A DNA stretch of 11,040 nt, taken from UBA6522 sp036231525 (lineage in GTDB: Bacteria; Pseudomonadota; Gammaproteobacteria; Steroidobacterales; Rariloculaceae). Each line of letters opens with the position of its first letter. The first letter of the stretch is position 1. Under the pieces are notes generated by a model, which worked only from the letters and a program-made list of their open reading frames with translations, was not told the DNA's origin and did not search any database. Positions 5,759-11,040 of this stretch are shown one piece after another. The stretch spans positions 1 to 11,040 of the forward strand of contig JAZAGZ010000058.1 in NCBI GenBank assembly GCA_036231525.1. The letters run 5' to 3'. Made by a program: the position numbers and the translations under genes.

Positions 5759-7036
5759 ATGCTGTTTAGCGAACTCGGTCTTTCGGCCGAACTGCTGCGT
5801 GCAATCGATAAAAAGGGGTACCGTCAAACGACCCCGATACAGCAACAAGCTATCTCAATCATCCTCGACGGTCAGGACATCCTAGCCTGCGCTCAGACTG
5901 GTACCGGCAAAACCGCTGGCTTTACGCTTCCCATCCTACAACGCCTGCAGAAACCTAGTTCCGGCTCACGTCGTATTCAGGCCCTGATACTTACACCAAC
6001 CCGCGAGCTTGCGGCACAGGTCGCGGAGAGCGTGCGTGACTACGGGTACCACCTACCCTTTAAGACTACAGTGATCTTCGGCGGTGTCAGCATCAATACA
6101 CAGATCGCAAAACTGCAAAAGGGCACGGACGTCGTGGTTGCAACACCTGGCCGTCTGCTTGACCACATAGAGCGCAACACGGTTGATCTCTCCCACATAG
6201 ATGTTCTCGTCCTCGACGAAGCAGATCGAATGCTGGACATGGGGTTCATCCGAGACATACGAAAAATCCTCAAGAAACTACCAAACAAGCGTCAGAACCT
6301 ACTCTTCTCGGCAACATTCTCGAACGAGATCAGACGTCTCGCGGCAGATTTGTTGAACGCACCGATCGAAATTCAAGTTGCCGCGCGAAATGCGCTGGCA
6401 GATCGCGTAGAACAAGTGGTGCATCCCGTCGATCGGGTCCGCAAGCGTGCTTTGCTATCACATCGCATTCGCAGCGAGAACTGGCGCCAGGTACTTGTCT
6501 TCACGCGCACGAAACACGGCGCCAATCGGCTTGCCGAAGAGCTATCTAAGGATGGCCTGAACACCGTTGCCATTCACGGCAACAAGTCGCAAGGGGCGCG
6601 AACGCGCGCGCTTAAGGATTTCAAAGACGGCGCAGTCCGAATTCTCGTCGCAACCGACATCGCCGCACGCGGTCTCGACATCGACAAGCTTCCACACGTC
6701 GTCAACTACGAGTTACCACACGTCGCTGAAGACTATGTGCACCGAATCGGTCGCACAGCACGCGCCGGCCAGAAAGGTCACGCCGTCTCGCTCGTTTGTG
6801 TCGACGAAGAGAAGCTATTACTCGGCATAGAACGATTACTGAAACGCGAGATAGATAAAAAGATCATCACTGGCTATGAGCCTAATCCACGCATCAAAGC
6901 AGAGCCGGTCACGCAAGGACGTTCACAACGTCGCCACTACGGCGGTAGAGCTGCAGCAAAAGGCCGACGCAGCGGTGGTAGAGCTACAGCAAAAGGCCGA
7001 CGCAGCGGCGGCGCAGGAGCGTATCGTCAGTCGTGA
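5759..7036 (+). CDS. DEAD-box ATP-dependent RNA helicase, RhlE-like
   Basis: An ATP-driven RNA unwinding enzyme of 425 residues acting in RNA remodelling, ribosome assembly or decay in the cytoplasm. All family motifs are intact: Q-motif with F3 and TTPIQQQA (24-31), Walker A AQTGTGKT (45-52), PTRELA (80-85), GG (108-109), TPGR (129-132), DEAD (153-156), SAT (184-186), VFTR (247-250), ARGLD (303-307), HRIGRTAR (328-335). The N-terminus LFSELGLSAELLRAI matches RhlE starts. The start at 5759 has GGAG 10 nt upstream; the frame extends to an ATG at 5708, but those extra 17 residues do not look like the family. The tail (about 388-425) is Arg/Gly/Lys-rich and has an 11-residue repeat, likely an RNA-binding extension. 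Base composition is more GC-rich than the next genes. It is unusual cargo for a small island; it could instead be a displaced chromosomal gene. Confidence 0.9.
   Translation: MLFSELGLSAELLRAIDKKGYRQTTPIQQQAISIILDGQDILACAQTGTGKTAGFTLPILQRLQKPSSGSRRIQALILTPTRELAAQVAESVRDYGYHLPFKTTVIFGGVSINTQIAKLQKGTDVVVATPGRLLDHIERNTVDLSHIDVLVLDEADRMLDMGFIRDIRKILKKLPNKRQNLLFSATFSNEIRRLAADLLNAPIEIQVAARNALADRVEQVVHPVDRVRKRALLSHRIRSENWRQVLVFTRTKHGANRLAEELSKDGLNTVAIHGNKSQGARTRALKDFKDGAVRILVATDIAARGLDIDKLPHVVNYELPHVAEDYVHRIGRTARAGQKGHAVSLVCVDEEKLLLGIERLLKREIDKKIITGYEPNPRIKAEPVTQGRSQRRHYGGRAAAKGRRSGGRATAKGRRSGGAGAYRQS
6941..7006 (+). repeat. 33-bp tandem repeat in the helicase tail
   Basis: Two units (6941-6973 and 6974-7006) differ at only two positions and begin a partial third unit. 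They encode GGRAAAKGRRS and GGRATAKGRRS, extending the basic tail. The near-identity indicates recent duplication or slippage, so tail length may vary among strains. Confidence 0.8.
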
Positions 7037-7140
7037 GATGGTTAAAGAGTTCATGTTCACCACTTCTACAGCCTGTGAAGTATGTGATCATTACTCATTG
7101 ATGAATCAGATAAAGAATCTGTAAGGGGAGAAACAGCTGA

Positions 7141-7476
7141 ATGAAACAATTAGAACTCTTTCCTCCTTTAAAAGACCAACAGTTGATTGATCATTACCGT
7201 TTAATTTTAGATGTATTAAAAAACTATAAAAAACTAAAGTTCAAACTCTATAGACAGTTACATCAATTTGAGAATATGAAACGAGGTCTAATAAAAGATC
7301 GTAATGATAATACTATTTTAGATTTTACATGCCGAAGATTACTGAAACAAATTGAAAAAAATATAAATGAAATAAAAGAAAATAAATATTTCATGGATGC
7401 AGATCCAGATATAAGTCTTTTGTACAAAGAGAAAGAAATAACAGAGCGTGAGATTTGTGATGCAGCGAGGTTTTGA
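7141..7476 (+). CDS. AT-rich hypothetical protein, 111 residues, helical/coiled-coil
   Basis: It begins MKQLELFPPLKDQQLIDHYR and continues as a Lys/Glu/Ile-rich, mostly helical chain (LKNYKKLKFKLYRQLHQFEN, then LKQIEKNINEIKENK), ending with EKEITEREICDAARF. No signal peptide, membrane segment or metal motif. AAGGGGAG lies about 11 nt before the ATG. Base composition is strikingly AT-rich next to the helicase, with many AAA, ATA and TTA codons, which suggests separate acquisition. I do not recognise the family. The short N-terminal LFP-containing stretch and the charged helices would suit a small DNA- or protein-binding partner, but no function can be assigned. It lies 104 bp after the helicase and 2 nt before a truncated secreted-protein start. 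Confidence 0.6.
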   Translation: MKQLELFPPLKDQQLIDHYRLILDVLKNYKKLKFKLYRQLHQFENMKRGLIKDRNDNTILDFTCRRLLKQIEKNINEIKENKYFMDADPDISLLYKEKEITEREICDAARF

Positions 7477-7478
7477 CT

Positions 7479-7553
7479 ATGAGAATCCTTACAACACTCC
7501 TGGCACTACTACTGTCTAGTCCAGTATTCACTGAGCCTAAAACATTTTTCTAA
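7479..7553 (+). pseudogene. Beheaded secreted-protein gene: signal peptide only
   Basis: An ATG at 7479, 2 nt after the previous stop, opens a frame of 24 residues reading MRILTTLLALLLSSPVFTE then PKTFF and TAA. The first 19 residues are a textbook signal peptide (basic n-region, leucine-rich core, SPVF-TE cleavage region), but the mature protein is absent. The frame runs into the 3' end of the convergent outer-membrane gene (its stop is at 7539-7537). The likely reading is that a deletion or recombination joined the 5' end of a small secreted-protein gene to foreign sequence near 7535-7545. A genuine very short secreted peptide is less likely. Confidence 0.5.
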
Positions 7554-8661
7554 AAGCAACATTAAACGAGTAACTGCGTTCCATTTGAGGGCCATTCAGG
7601 TTCTCTTTAAGAGGTACTGCTAATTCAAAAGCCAGGTTATTACCATGGCCTATACCCATGACTTTATTTAAACCCAACCCGATTTCAAAAACCTCGCCAC
7701 CGTAATTGTCCGGGTTAGATGTTTGTACCGGGTTCATTATCATGGAGTCCCTTCCTTTTACCGGATTTTGGGAGAACACGGAACCTCTGACAGACCAAGA
7801 CAATTGGTCAGAGAAATCCCTACTGAACCACATATTAAGGCTGCGACTATTTCCAAAATTCCATTCTTCTGTATTGATAGAGTTCTTTAACCTGAGTTGA
7901 CTTCCGTAGACCCAGTTCTTGCTTCGTTTTACGAAGGTTATTGCTGAGATAAAGGAGGTTGATTTGTCTCCGGTCTGCATTGCGTACGGCAAACGAGTGT
8001 CCATCCTCATGTTCATCGGACTTAGGACCTCACCTTCCTTATCGTTATCACCGACCGACTTCTCGAATCCTATTTCTGTATGCAAGCTATAATCTTCTGT
8101 TTCTTTAATTCTTATTAGAGAAGACAAAGACAAGCTCGACAAACCAGACGTTCCGCTGCTAAAAGCACCCAGAAGAGGTCTGTCACCCATAGAACTGTAG
8201 GTATTTAGATTCATATCCTTACTTGAATACATGGCCATGACCATTAACGTAAATCGATCACTTACCCCATACATTCCCTCAATTGTCGCCATGTTCATAT
8301 CCATGCTCTCGGGAACAACGCTCAAATTGGTGGCCGCTGCCTCCATACCGTATGGATGAGGCAAAGAAATAATTTGCTCATCTGAAAGCCGCTCTCCACT
8401 GTCGTTGTTATCTTGCATGTCCATCTTGAGCAACTGTATGGAGAACAAAAATTCCCCTTTCTTATGGTATTGCCCACCCATAATGCCGATAGGGGCATGG
8501 TGGGACGGACGATGCATCCCATGAGACATAGGCATTGCTGACTCTTCCATTTCAGAATGTTGTTGCATCGTTGTTTCTCCAAAAACACTTGTAGAAACAC
8601 ACAGAAGCAAAGCTGCTGTATACGGTTGGTGCTGCGCCATTGCTTTTGGCTCACTCCTCAA
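7537..8661 (-). CDS. Outer-membrane beta-barrel protein with Met/His-rich N-terminus (transporter / Phenol_MetA_deg-like family)
   Basis: A protein of 374 residues from TTG 8661, which has GGAG 6 nt upstream, or 367 from ATG 8640. The longer form supplies the Arg and Lys of a signal-peptide n-region (MRSEPKAMAQHQPY, core TAALLLCVSTSVFG). The mature protein begins with a Met/His-rich stretch (MQQHSEMEESAMPMSHGMHRPSHHAP), a likely Cu(I)/metal-binding segment. Then come GIMGGQYHKKGEFLFS and many amphipathic strands, ending in AFRKMF with a terminal Phe. HAPIGIMG, the YGVSDRFTLMVMAMY block and the GYLNGP-like end (NLNGPQME) match a family often labelled transporter or wrongly alpha-amylase, found near copper and heavy-metal systems. 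It overlaps the upstream MORN-repeat gene by 11 nt, so the two are probably translated together. The substrate is unknown; metal handling is inferred from composition. Confidence 0.7.
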   Translation of the reverse strand: MRSEPKAMAQHQPYTAALLLCVSTSVFGETTMQQHSEMEESAMPMSHGMHRPSHHAPIGIMGGQYHKKGEFLFSIQLLKMDMQDNNDSGERLSDEQIISLPHPYGMEAAATNLSVVPESMDMNMATIEGMYGVSDRFTLMVMAMYSSKDMNLNTYSSMGDRPLLGAFSSGTSGLSSLSLSSLIRIKETEDYSLHTEIGFEKSVGDNDKEGEVLSPMNMRMDTRLPYAMQTGDKSTSFISAITFVKRSKNWVYGSQLRLKNSINTEEWNFGNSRSLNMWFSRDFSDQLSWSVRGSVFSQNPVKGRDSMIMNPVQTSNPDNYGGEVFEIGLGLNKVMGIGHGNNLAFELAVPLKENLNGPQMERSYSFNVAFRKMF

Positions 8662-9187
8662 TCAGTTCTCCATTCCTGTACGTCTCTGTCTTAGTCAAGT
8701 TTCCATCTTCGTCGAAGAACTCCAAGAGACCGTCTTGTTTCCCGTCTTTATAGTTCCCTCTGAAAGATAATTGACCATTTTCGTAGAACATCTCCCAAAG
8801 ACCCTCTCTTTTCCCGTCTTTGTAGTTCAGTCTGAACTGTAATTGGCCATCTCCGTTGAACCACTCCTCAAGACCCTCTCTTTTCCCGTTTTTGTAGTTT
8901 GCTTTTGTCACTACTTGAAGGTTTTCGGAGTACCTTTCCTCAAGACCCTCTCTTTTCCCGTCTTTGTAGTTTTGTCTTTCCCACAACTGACTGTCGTTAT
9001 TGAACTCCTCAACAATTCCAGTAACGGGTTCATTCGTGTCTAGATAATAAAGGCGATTATTCTTCGTCTGAGTTGGAGGTGTTGTCATAGCACGATACAT
9101 AAATGTAGTTAATCGCAAGCTTCCCAAGTTTGCTGCTATCACTGGCTTGATTGGTTCAAGCTCTCTTTTTAATGCTTTGGCCAGCAT
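8651..9187 (-). CDS. MORN/YwqK-like repeat protein
   Basis: A protein of 178 residues with four 24-residue repeats (about residues 58-153) of pattern NYKDGKREGLxExFxENGQL, the form seen in YwqK and MORN-like proteins that build a beta-hairpin ladder. Databases often call these toxin-antitoxin YwqK family, but I see no toxin here and no basis for that role. Members are usually exported and act at the envelope or as a binding scaffold. This one lacks a signal peptide: the first 38 residues (MLAKALKRELEPIKPVIAAN...) look unrelated to the family, and a start at the Met near residue 30 is possible. Neither start has a good ribosome binding site. The gene may have lost its original 5' end. Its stop overlaps the start of the outer-membrane barrel gene. 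Confidence 0.7.
   Translation of the reverse strand: MLAKALKRELEPIKPVIAANLGSLRLTTFMYRAMTTPPTQTKNNRLYYLDTNEPVTGIVEEFNNDSQLWERQNYKDGKREGLEERYSENLQVVTKANYKNGKREGLEEWFNGDGQLQFRLNYKDGKREGLWEMFYENGQLSFRGNYKDGKQDGLLEFFDEDGNLTKTETYRNGELIEE
8729..9016. repeat. Four 72-bp tandem repeats in the MORN-like gene
   Basis: Unit starts are 8729, 8801, 8873 and 8945. The last three share a 27-bp block starting ACCCTCTCTTTTCCCGT with only one difference. DNA-level conservation across the KDGKREG coding part shows recent expansion or gene-conversion-like homogenisation, and repeat number may vary between strains. Confidence 0.85.
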
Positions 9188-9281
9188 ATCATTGGTTCCA
9201 CGTCCAATTCCGCTGAAAGGTCTGATCAGGTGTTTTTATAAGAGAGGAGGGGGGCTGGTCACCTGTCCAGGGGCTATTGAC

Positions 9282-9300
9282 CGTATACCAGACCGTATAC
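9282..9300 (+). repeat. Paired CGTATAC arm-type site inside the right end of the island
   Basis: CGTATAC at 9282-9288 and 9294-9300, with 12-bp spacing as in the two att copies. It lies about 102 bp left of the right core (9402). With the left-end pair at 5414-5432 it would form the two arms flanking the core in a reconstructed circular attP. The binding role is inferred. Confidence 0.55.
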
Positions 9301-9401
9301 ATGTGAAATCAGCTGCTTTCAGCAAGACCAATCGTAAAAAAGGCCTATACTACAAAAGGTTAGGTTGTATGAAACAAGGCTAATATGGCTTTGGTCGAGT
9401 G

Positions 9402-9493
9402 CCTCTTCGGGGCGCATCAGGAATTGGTATTGGCTTAAATATCAATCACTTAAGGCATATTAACTTAGCAAAACGTATGCACAACCGTATACA
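9402..9493 (+). repeat. Right attachment site (attR) and left arm of a possible second island
   Basis: The copy of 5342-5433 (84 of 92 identical) starts with the same 18-bp tRNA-tail core. Just upstream, GGTCGAGTGCCTC (9393-9405) resembles the T-arm GGTTCGAATCCTC of the tRNA with small changes, so it is a decayed tRNA tail. Downstream, CGTATGC (9474-9480) and CGTATAC (9486-9492) repeat the 12-bp pair. Because similarity continues about 75 bp past the core, the DNA to the right looks like another element's left end rather than original chromosome. The rest of 9188-9547 has no gene I can support. Confidence 0.75.
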
Positions 9494-9522
9494 CATTACT
9501 GTAATCTATAAGTCATTGATCT

Positions 9523-9545
9523 GATAAGAATTAAATTCAATACAT
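9523..9545 (+). promoter_or_regulatory. Leader motif GATAAGAATT-AAATTCA upstream of the metallo-hydrolase gene
   Basis: GATAAGAATTAAATTCAA at 9523-9540 resembles GATAAGAATTCGTTAAATTC at 10537-10556 upstream of the next gene, apart from a 4-base insertion. It may be a regulator site, or mark a duplicated gene-leader unit. Confidence 0.35.
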
Positions 9546-9559
9546 ATGTGGATAAAACT

Positions 9560-10537
9560 ATGAACAAGAATCTCTTCAGTTTCAGCCTGTTTGTTTCGCT
9601 CGTTGCGTTGTCACAGGTCTCGAATGCTCAGGAATCGGGTGGCGAAACGCCCCGACTCGAGCAGATCTCCGAAAGTGTGTTTCGCGCGGTCCATCGACCG
9701 GGTGCAGCAAACAGCAACGTGATCGTTACCGATGAAGGCCTTATCGTTTTTGACGGCACTTGCCGAGGCGCAGGAGATCCGACTTGGCTGAAGCAGGAAT
9801 TGGGTCGCCTCTACGACGTACCCGTGAAATACGTCATCCTGAGCCACGATCACGAAGATCACATTTGCGATCTACATGTGTTCGACGATACTGCTGTGAC
9901 TGTATCGCACGCCCTTACGAGACAGCACATTGTGCGAGAAGGCCGCAATACGTCCGTGCCCGACGTTGTTTTCAACGAGGAGATGGAAATTCATCTCGGC
10001 GGTAAGAAGATTGTTTTGTACTACTTCGGTCCTACGCACAGCAATAACCTGATCCAGGCTCATTTTCCAGAAGAAGGGGTTCTGATAGCGCCGGATATTG
10101 CGCGTGCGGAGAGATCGCTGGCGCTGCCTGATTTTCGGGATGCCGATATCGACAATCTCATCGAGACACTCGGCGTGCTTGGAAGGCTGGATGACGTCGA
10201 GATTGTCATTCCGGGACACTGGGGAGCCACCAATCAGGAGAGCTTATTGGAGTACCGTGACTATGTCGTCGCTCTCAGAGATCGCGTTCTCGAAGAGATG
10301 ATTGCCGGTGCCACAATCGAGCAGATACTCGAGCGTGTCACGATGGACGACTTCTCCGACTATGGGAATATCGATATCTGGCTTCGACCGAACGTTATCT
10401 CGATGTGGGACAAGATGTACCGATATCGAGAGCCGAATCGAGATGCCCCCGGCGGTGAAGACTCAGGTGGCGTATATCAGGACGCTTACCCACTCGGATT
10501 CTCGGTCGGAGATAGCGGGGCGGGTTCGAACCAGTAG
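9560..10537 (+). CDS. Exported metallo-beta-lactamase-fold hydrolase
   Basis: A zinc-type hydrolase of 325 residues from ATG 9560. A GTG at 9548 in the same frame would add four residues and give a poorer signal peptide. Signal peptide: MNKNLFSFSLFVSLVALSQV with cleavage near SNAQ-ES. The mature protein has the MBL-fold ligands: H96, H98, D100 and H101 in SHDHEDH, H160 in GPTHSNNL, D179 in LIAPD and H220 in IPGHWG. All metal ligands are present, so it should be active. Cysteines in DGTCRG and HICDL may form a periplasmic disulfide. The last 40 or so residues are polar and Gly-rich. The substrate is unknown; the periplasmic MBL superfamily spans hydrolases of lactones, thioesters, sulfates and beta-lactams. 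A 66-bp gap separates it from the exported RidA-type gene in the same direction, so the two are probably one operon. Confidence 0.85.
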   Translation: MNKNLFSFSLFVSLVALSQVSNAQESGGETPRLEQISESVFRAVHRPGAANSNVIVTDEGLIVFDGTCRGAGDPTWLKQELGRLYDVPVKYVILSHDHEDHICDLHVFDDTAVTVSHALTRQHIVREGRNTSVPDVVFNEEMEIHLGGKKIVLYYFGPTHSNNLIQAHFPEEGVLIAPDIARAERSLALPDFRDADIDNLIETLGVLGRLDDVEIVIPGHWGATNQESLLEYRDYVVALRDRVLEEMIAGATIEQILERVTMDDFSDYGNIDIWLRPNVISMWDKMYRYREPNRDAPGGEDSGGVYQDAYPLGFSVGDSGAGSNQ

Positions 10538-10563
10538 ATAAGAATTCGTTAAATTCATTGCAC
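10537..10563 (+). promoter_or_regulatory. Second copy of the GATAAGAATT...AAATTCA leader motif
   Basis: It overlaps the stop codon of the hydrolase gene and lies about 45 bp before the RidA-type start. It corresponds to 9523-9545 with a CGTT insertion. Its presence before both genes suggests shared control or gene-unit duplication. Confidence 0.35.
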
Positions 10564-10569
10564 ACAATA

Positions 10570-10587
10570 AGCTGTTAATAACTAGCT
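10570..10587. repeat. Inverted repeat before the RidA-type gene
   Basis: AGCT (10570-10573) and GTTA (10574-10577) pair with TAAC (10579-10582) and AGCT (10584-10587), with one bulged base. It lies 16 bp before the ATG and could be an operator or a small leader hairpin. Confidence 0.3.
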
Positions 10588-10603
10588 GGTAAGAGGAAAA
10601 ACT

Positions 10604-11040
10604 ATGAATTTTAAGAAAGCATGGATAAAAAAATCTGTTTGGAGGCCACTACAGTTAGGAGCGTTGAGTTTGATCGGATTAACGGTTGGTGGAACGTTGT
10701 TTCTCAGCGAAACGCTAATGGCTCAGAGCGAATCTGCGGCAACCGGAAGGACATACCTTGAGGGGGTACGGCAGACTGAACTAGGGTATTCGCGAGCGGT
10801 CGTCACGAGGGGAGGTGACATGATCTGGCTTTCCGGCATGGCGGGGCCGCGTGATGCTGACGGAGAACTAATCACAGACTTTAAAGAGCAGGCACGACAA
10901 GCATATAGAAACCTTGACGCCACGCTGCGTGAAGTTGGAAGCGATCTCTCGGATATCGTGAGCGTCACGGTCTTCCTCGGTGATGCCCGACACTACGAAG
11001 CTTTTACTGAGGTAAGGAGGGAGTTCTTTCCCGACGCTCG
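10604..11040 (+). CDS. Exported RidA (YjgF/UK114) family protein, 3' end beyond window
   Basis: An ATG at 10604 with AGAGGA 7 nt upstream opens a frame that runs off the window (145 codons seen). A long signal peptide or anchor comes first: basic n-region MNFKKAWIKKSVWRP, core LGALSLIGLTVGGTLFLS, then a likely cleavage at LMAQ-SE. From about residue 45 the RidA fold appears: GYSRAVVTRGGDMIWLSGMAG, then DFKEQARQAYRNLDATLREVGSDLSDIVSVTVFLGDARHYEAFTEVRREFFPDAR, matching the middle of RidA proteins (enamine/imine deaminases that clear reactive 2-aminoacrylate, or related trimer-interface hydrolases). The C-terminal Arg-binding motif lies beyond the window. RidA proteins are normally cytosolic, so export is unusual and suggests a periplasmic role, perhaps acting with the neighbouring MBL-fold enzyme. 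Confidence 0.85.
   Translation, partial: MNFKKAWIKKSVWRPLQLGALSLIGLTVGGTLFLSETLMAQSESAATGRTYLEGVRQTELGYSRAVVTRGGDMIWLSGMAGPRDADGELITDFKEQARQAYRNLDATLREVGSDLSDIVSVTVFLGDARHYEAFTEVRREFFPDA

Larger units (their letters stand above)
5342..9419 (+). mobile_element. 4.06-kb tRNA-Arg-associated genomic island, integrase not present
   Basis: The element lies between the two copies of the tRNA-3'-end core (5342-5359 and 9402-9419), with unit length 4060 bp. The tRNA stays whole on the left side, and the right copy carries only the tRNA tail, as in integrase-mediated insertion at tRNA genes. The cargo is a RhlE-like helicase, an AT-rich unknown gene, a truncated secreted-protein gene, an outer-membrane barrel and a MORN-repeat protein. 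The mixed base composition supports mosaic origin. No tyrosine recombinase frame exists inside, so mobilisation would need an enzyme encoded elsewhere, perhaps by a neighbouring related island, or the element is a decayed remnant. Confidence 0.65.

Noticed and set aside
6876..7124. Frame overlapping the helicase tail with a VELQQKADAA repeat that looks like a coiled coil
   Set aside because: It is the same 33-bp tandem repeat read in another frame; it has no ribosome binding site and overlaps the helicase C-terminus, which is clearly real.
8721..9016. 72-bp periodic repeats as a CRISPR array
   Set aside because: The period encodes a 24-residue protein repeat in one open frame, and the spacers between conserved blocks are coding and related to each other.
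8651..9187. Toxin-antitoxin interpretation suggested by the YwqK family name
   Set aside because: No toxin-like gene lies next to it; the partner is an outer-membrane barrel. The name is a database habit, not evidence.
9147..9383. 78-codon plus-strand frame between the MORN gene and the right att copy
   Set aside because: It begins antisense within the MORN-like gene, runs over the candidate arm sites and has no ribosome binding site or protein-like pattern.

Overview
The window looks like chromosomal DNA from a Gammaproteobacterium, probably marine or environmental. This is inferred from the gene families, Shine-Dalgarno usage, outer-membrane barrels ending in phenylalanine, and a catabolic CoA-ester operon; no marker gene fixes the taxon. 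No rRNA, CRISPR array, transposase or integrase gene is visible.

Left part (1-5280). The window opens with the C-terminal end of an outer-membrane beta-barrel protein (+). A 59-residue small protein (-) with a strong ribosome binding site converges on it. Then comes a tight four-gene minus-strand operon, in transcription order: acyl-CoA dehydrogenase, class III CoA-transferase, MmgE/PrpD family protein, and mesaconyl-C4-CoA-hydratase-like protein. Gaps are 9 nt or less, with 4-nt and 14-nt overlaps. Together they look like a route for an organic (possibly C5 branched di-) acid: CoA activation, alpha-beta oxidation, hydration, plus a dehydratase- or decarboxylase-like step. A final lyase is not in view.

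Middle part (5281-9420). An intact tRNA-Arg(CCT) gene is the anchor of an apparent genomic island. The last 13 bases of the tRNA and the 79 bases after them recur 4060 bp downstream at 9402 (84 of 92 positions identical, the first 18 perfect). Each copy carries a pair of CGTATAC words spaced 12 bp, and a third such pair lies just inside the right end of the island (9282-9300). This is the architecture of tyrosine-integrase att sites with arm-type sites. The 4.06-kb unit encodes a RhlE-like DEAD-box RNA helicase, an AT-rich unknown protein, a beheaded signal-peptide fragment, and a convergent overlapping pair: a MORN/YwqK-like repeat protein and a Met/His-rich outer-membrane barrel. It has no integrase.

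Right part (9420-11040). Because the right att copy is followed by the same arm-like sequence as the left copy, the DNA beyond it may be the left end of a second related island. It carries an exported metallo-beta-lactamase-fold hydrolase and an exported RidA-family protein that runs off the window. Both genes are preceded by a similar GATAAGAATT...AAATTCA leader. The arrangement suggests tandem accretion of small integrase-less islands on one tRNA gene, which is the most noteworthy signal in the window.
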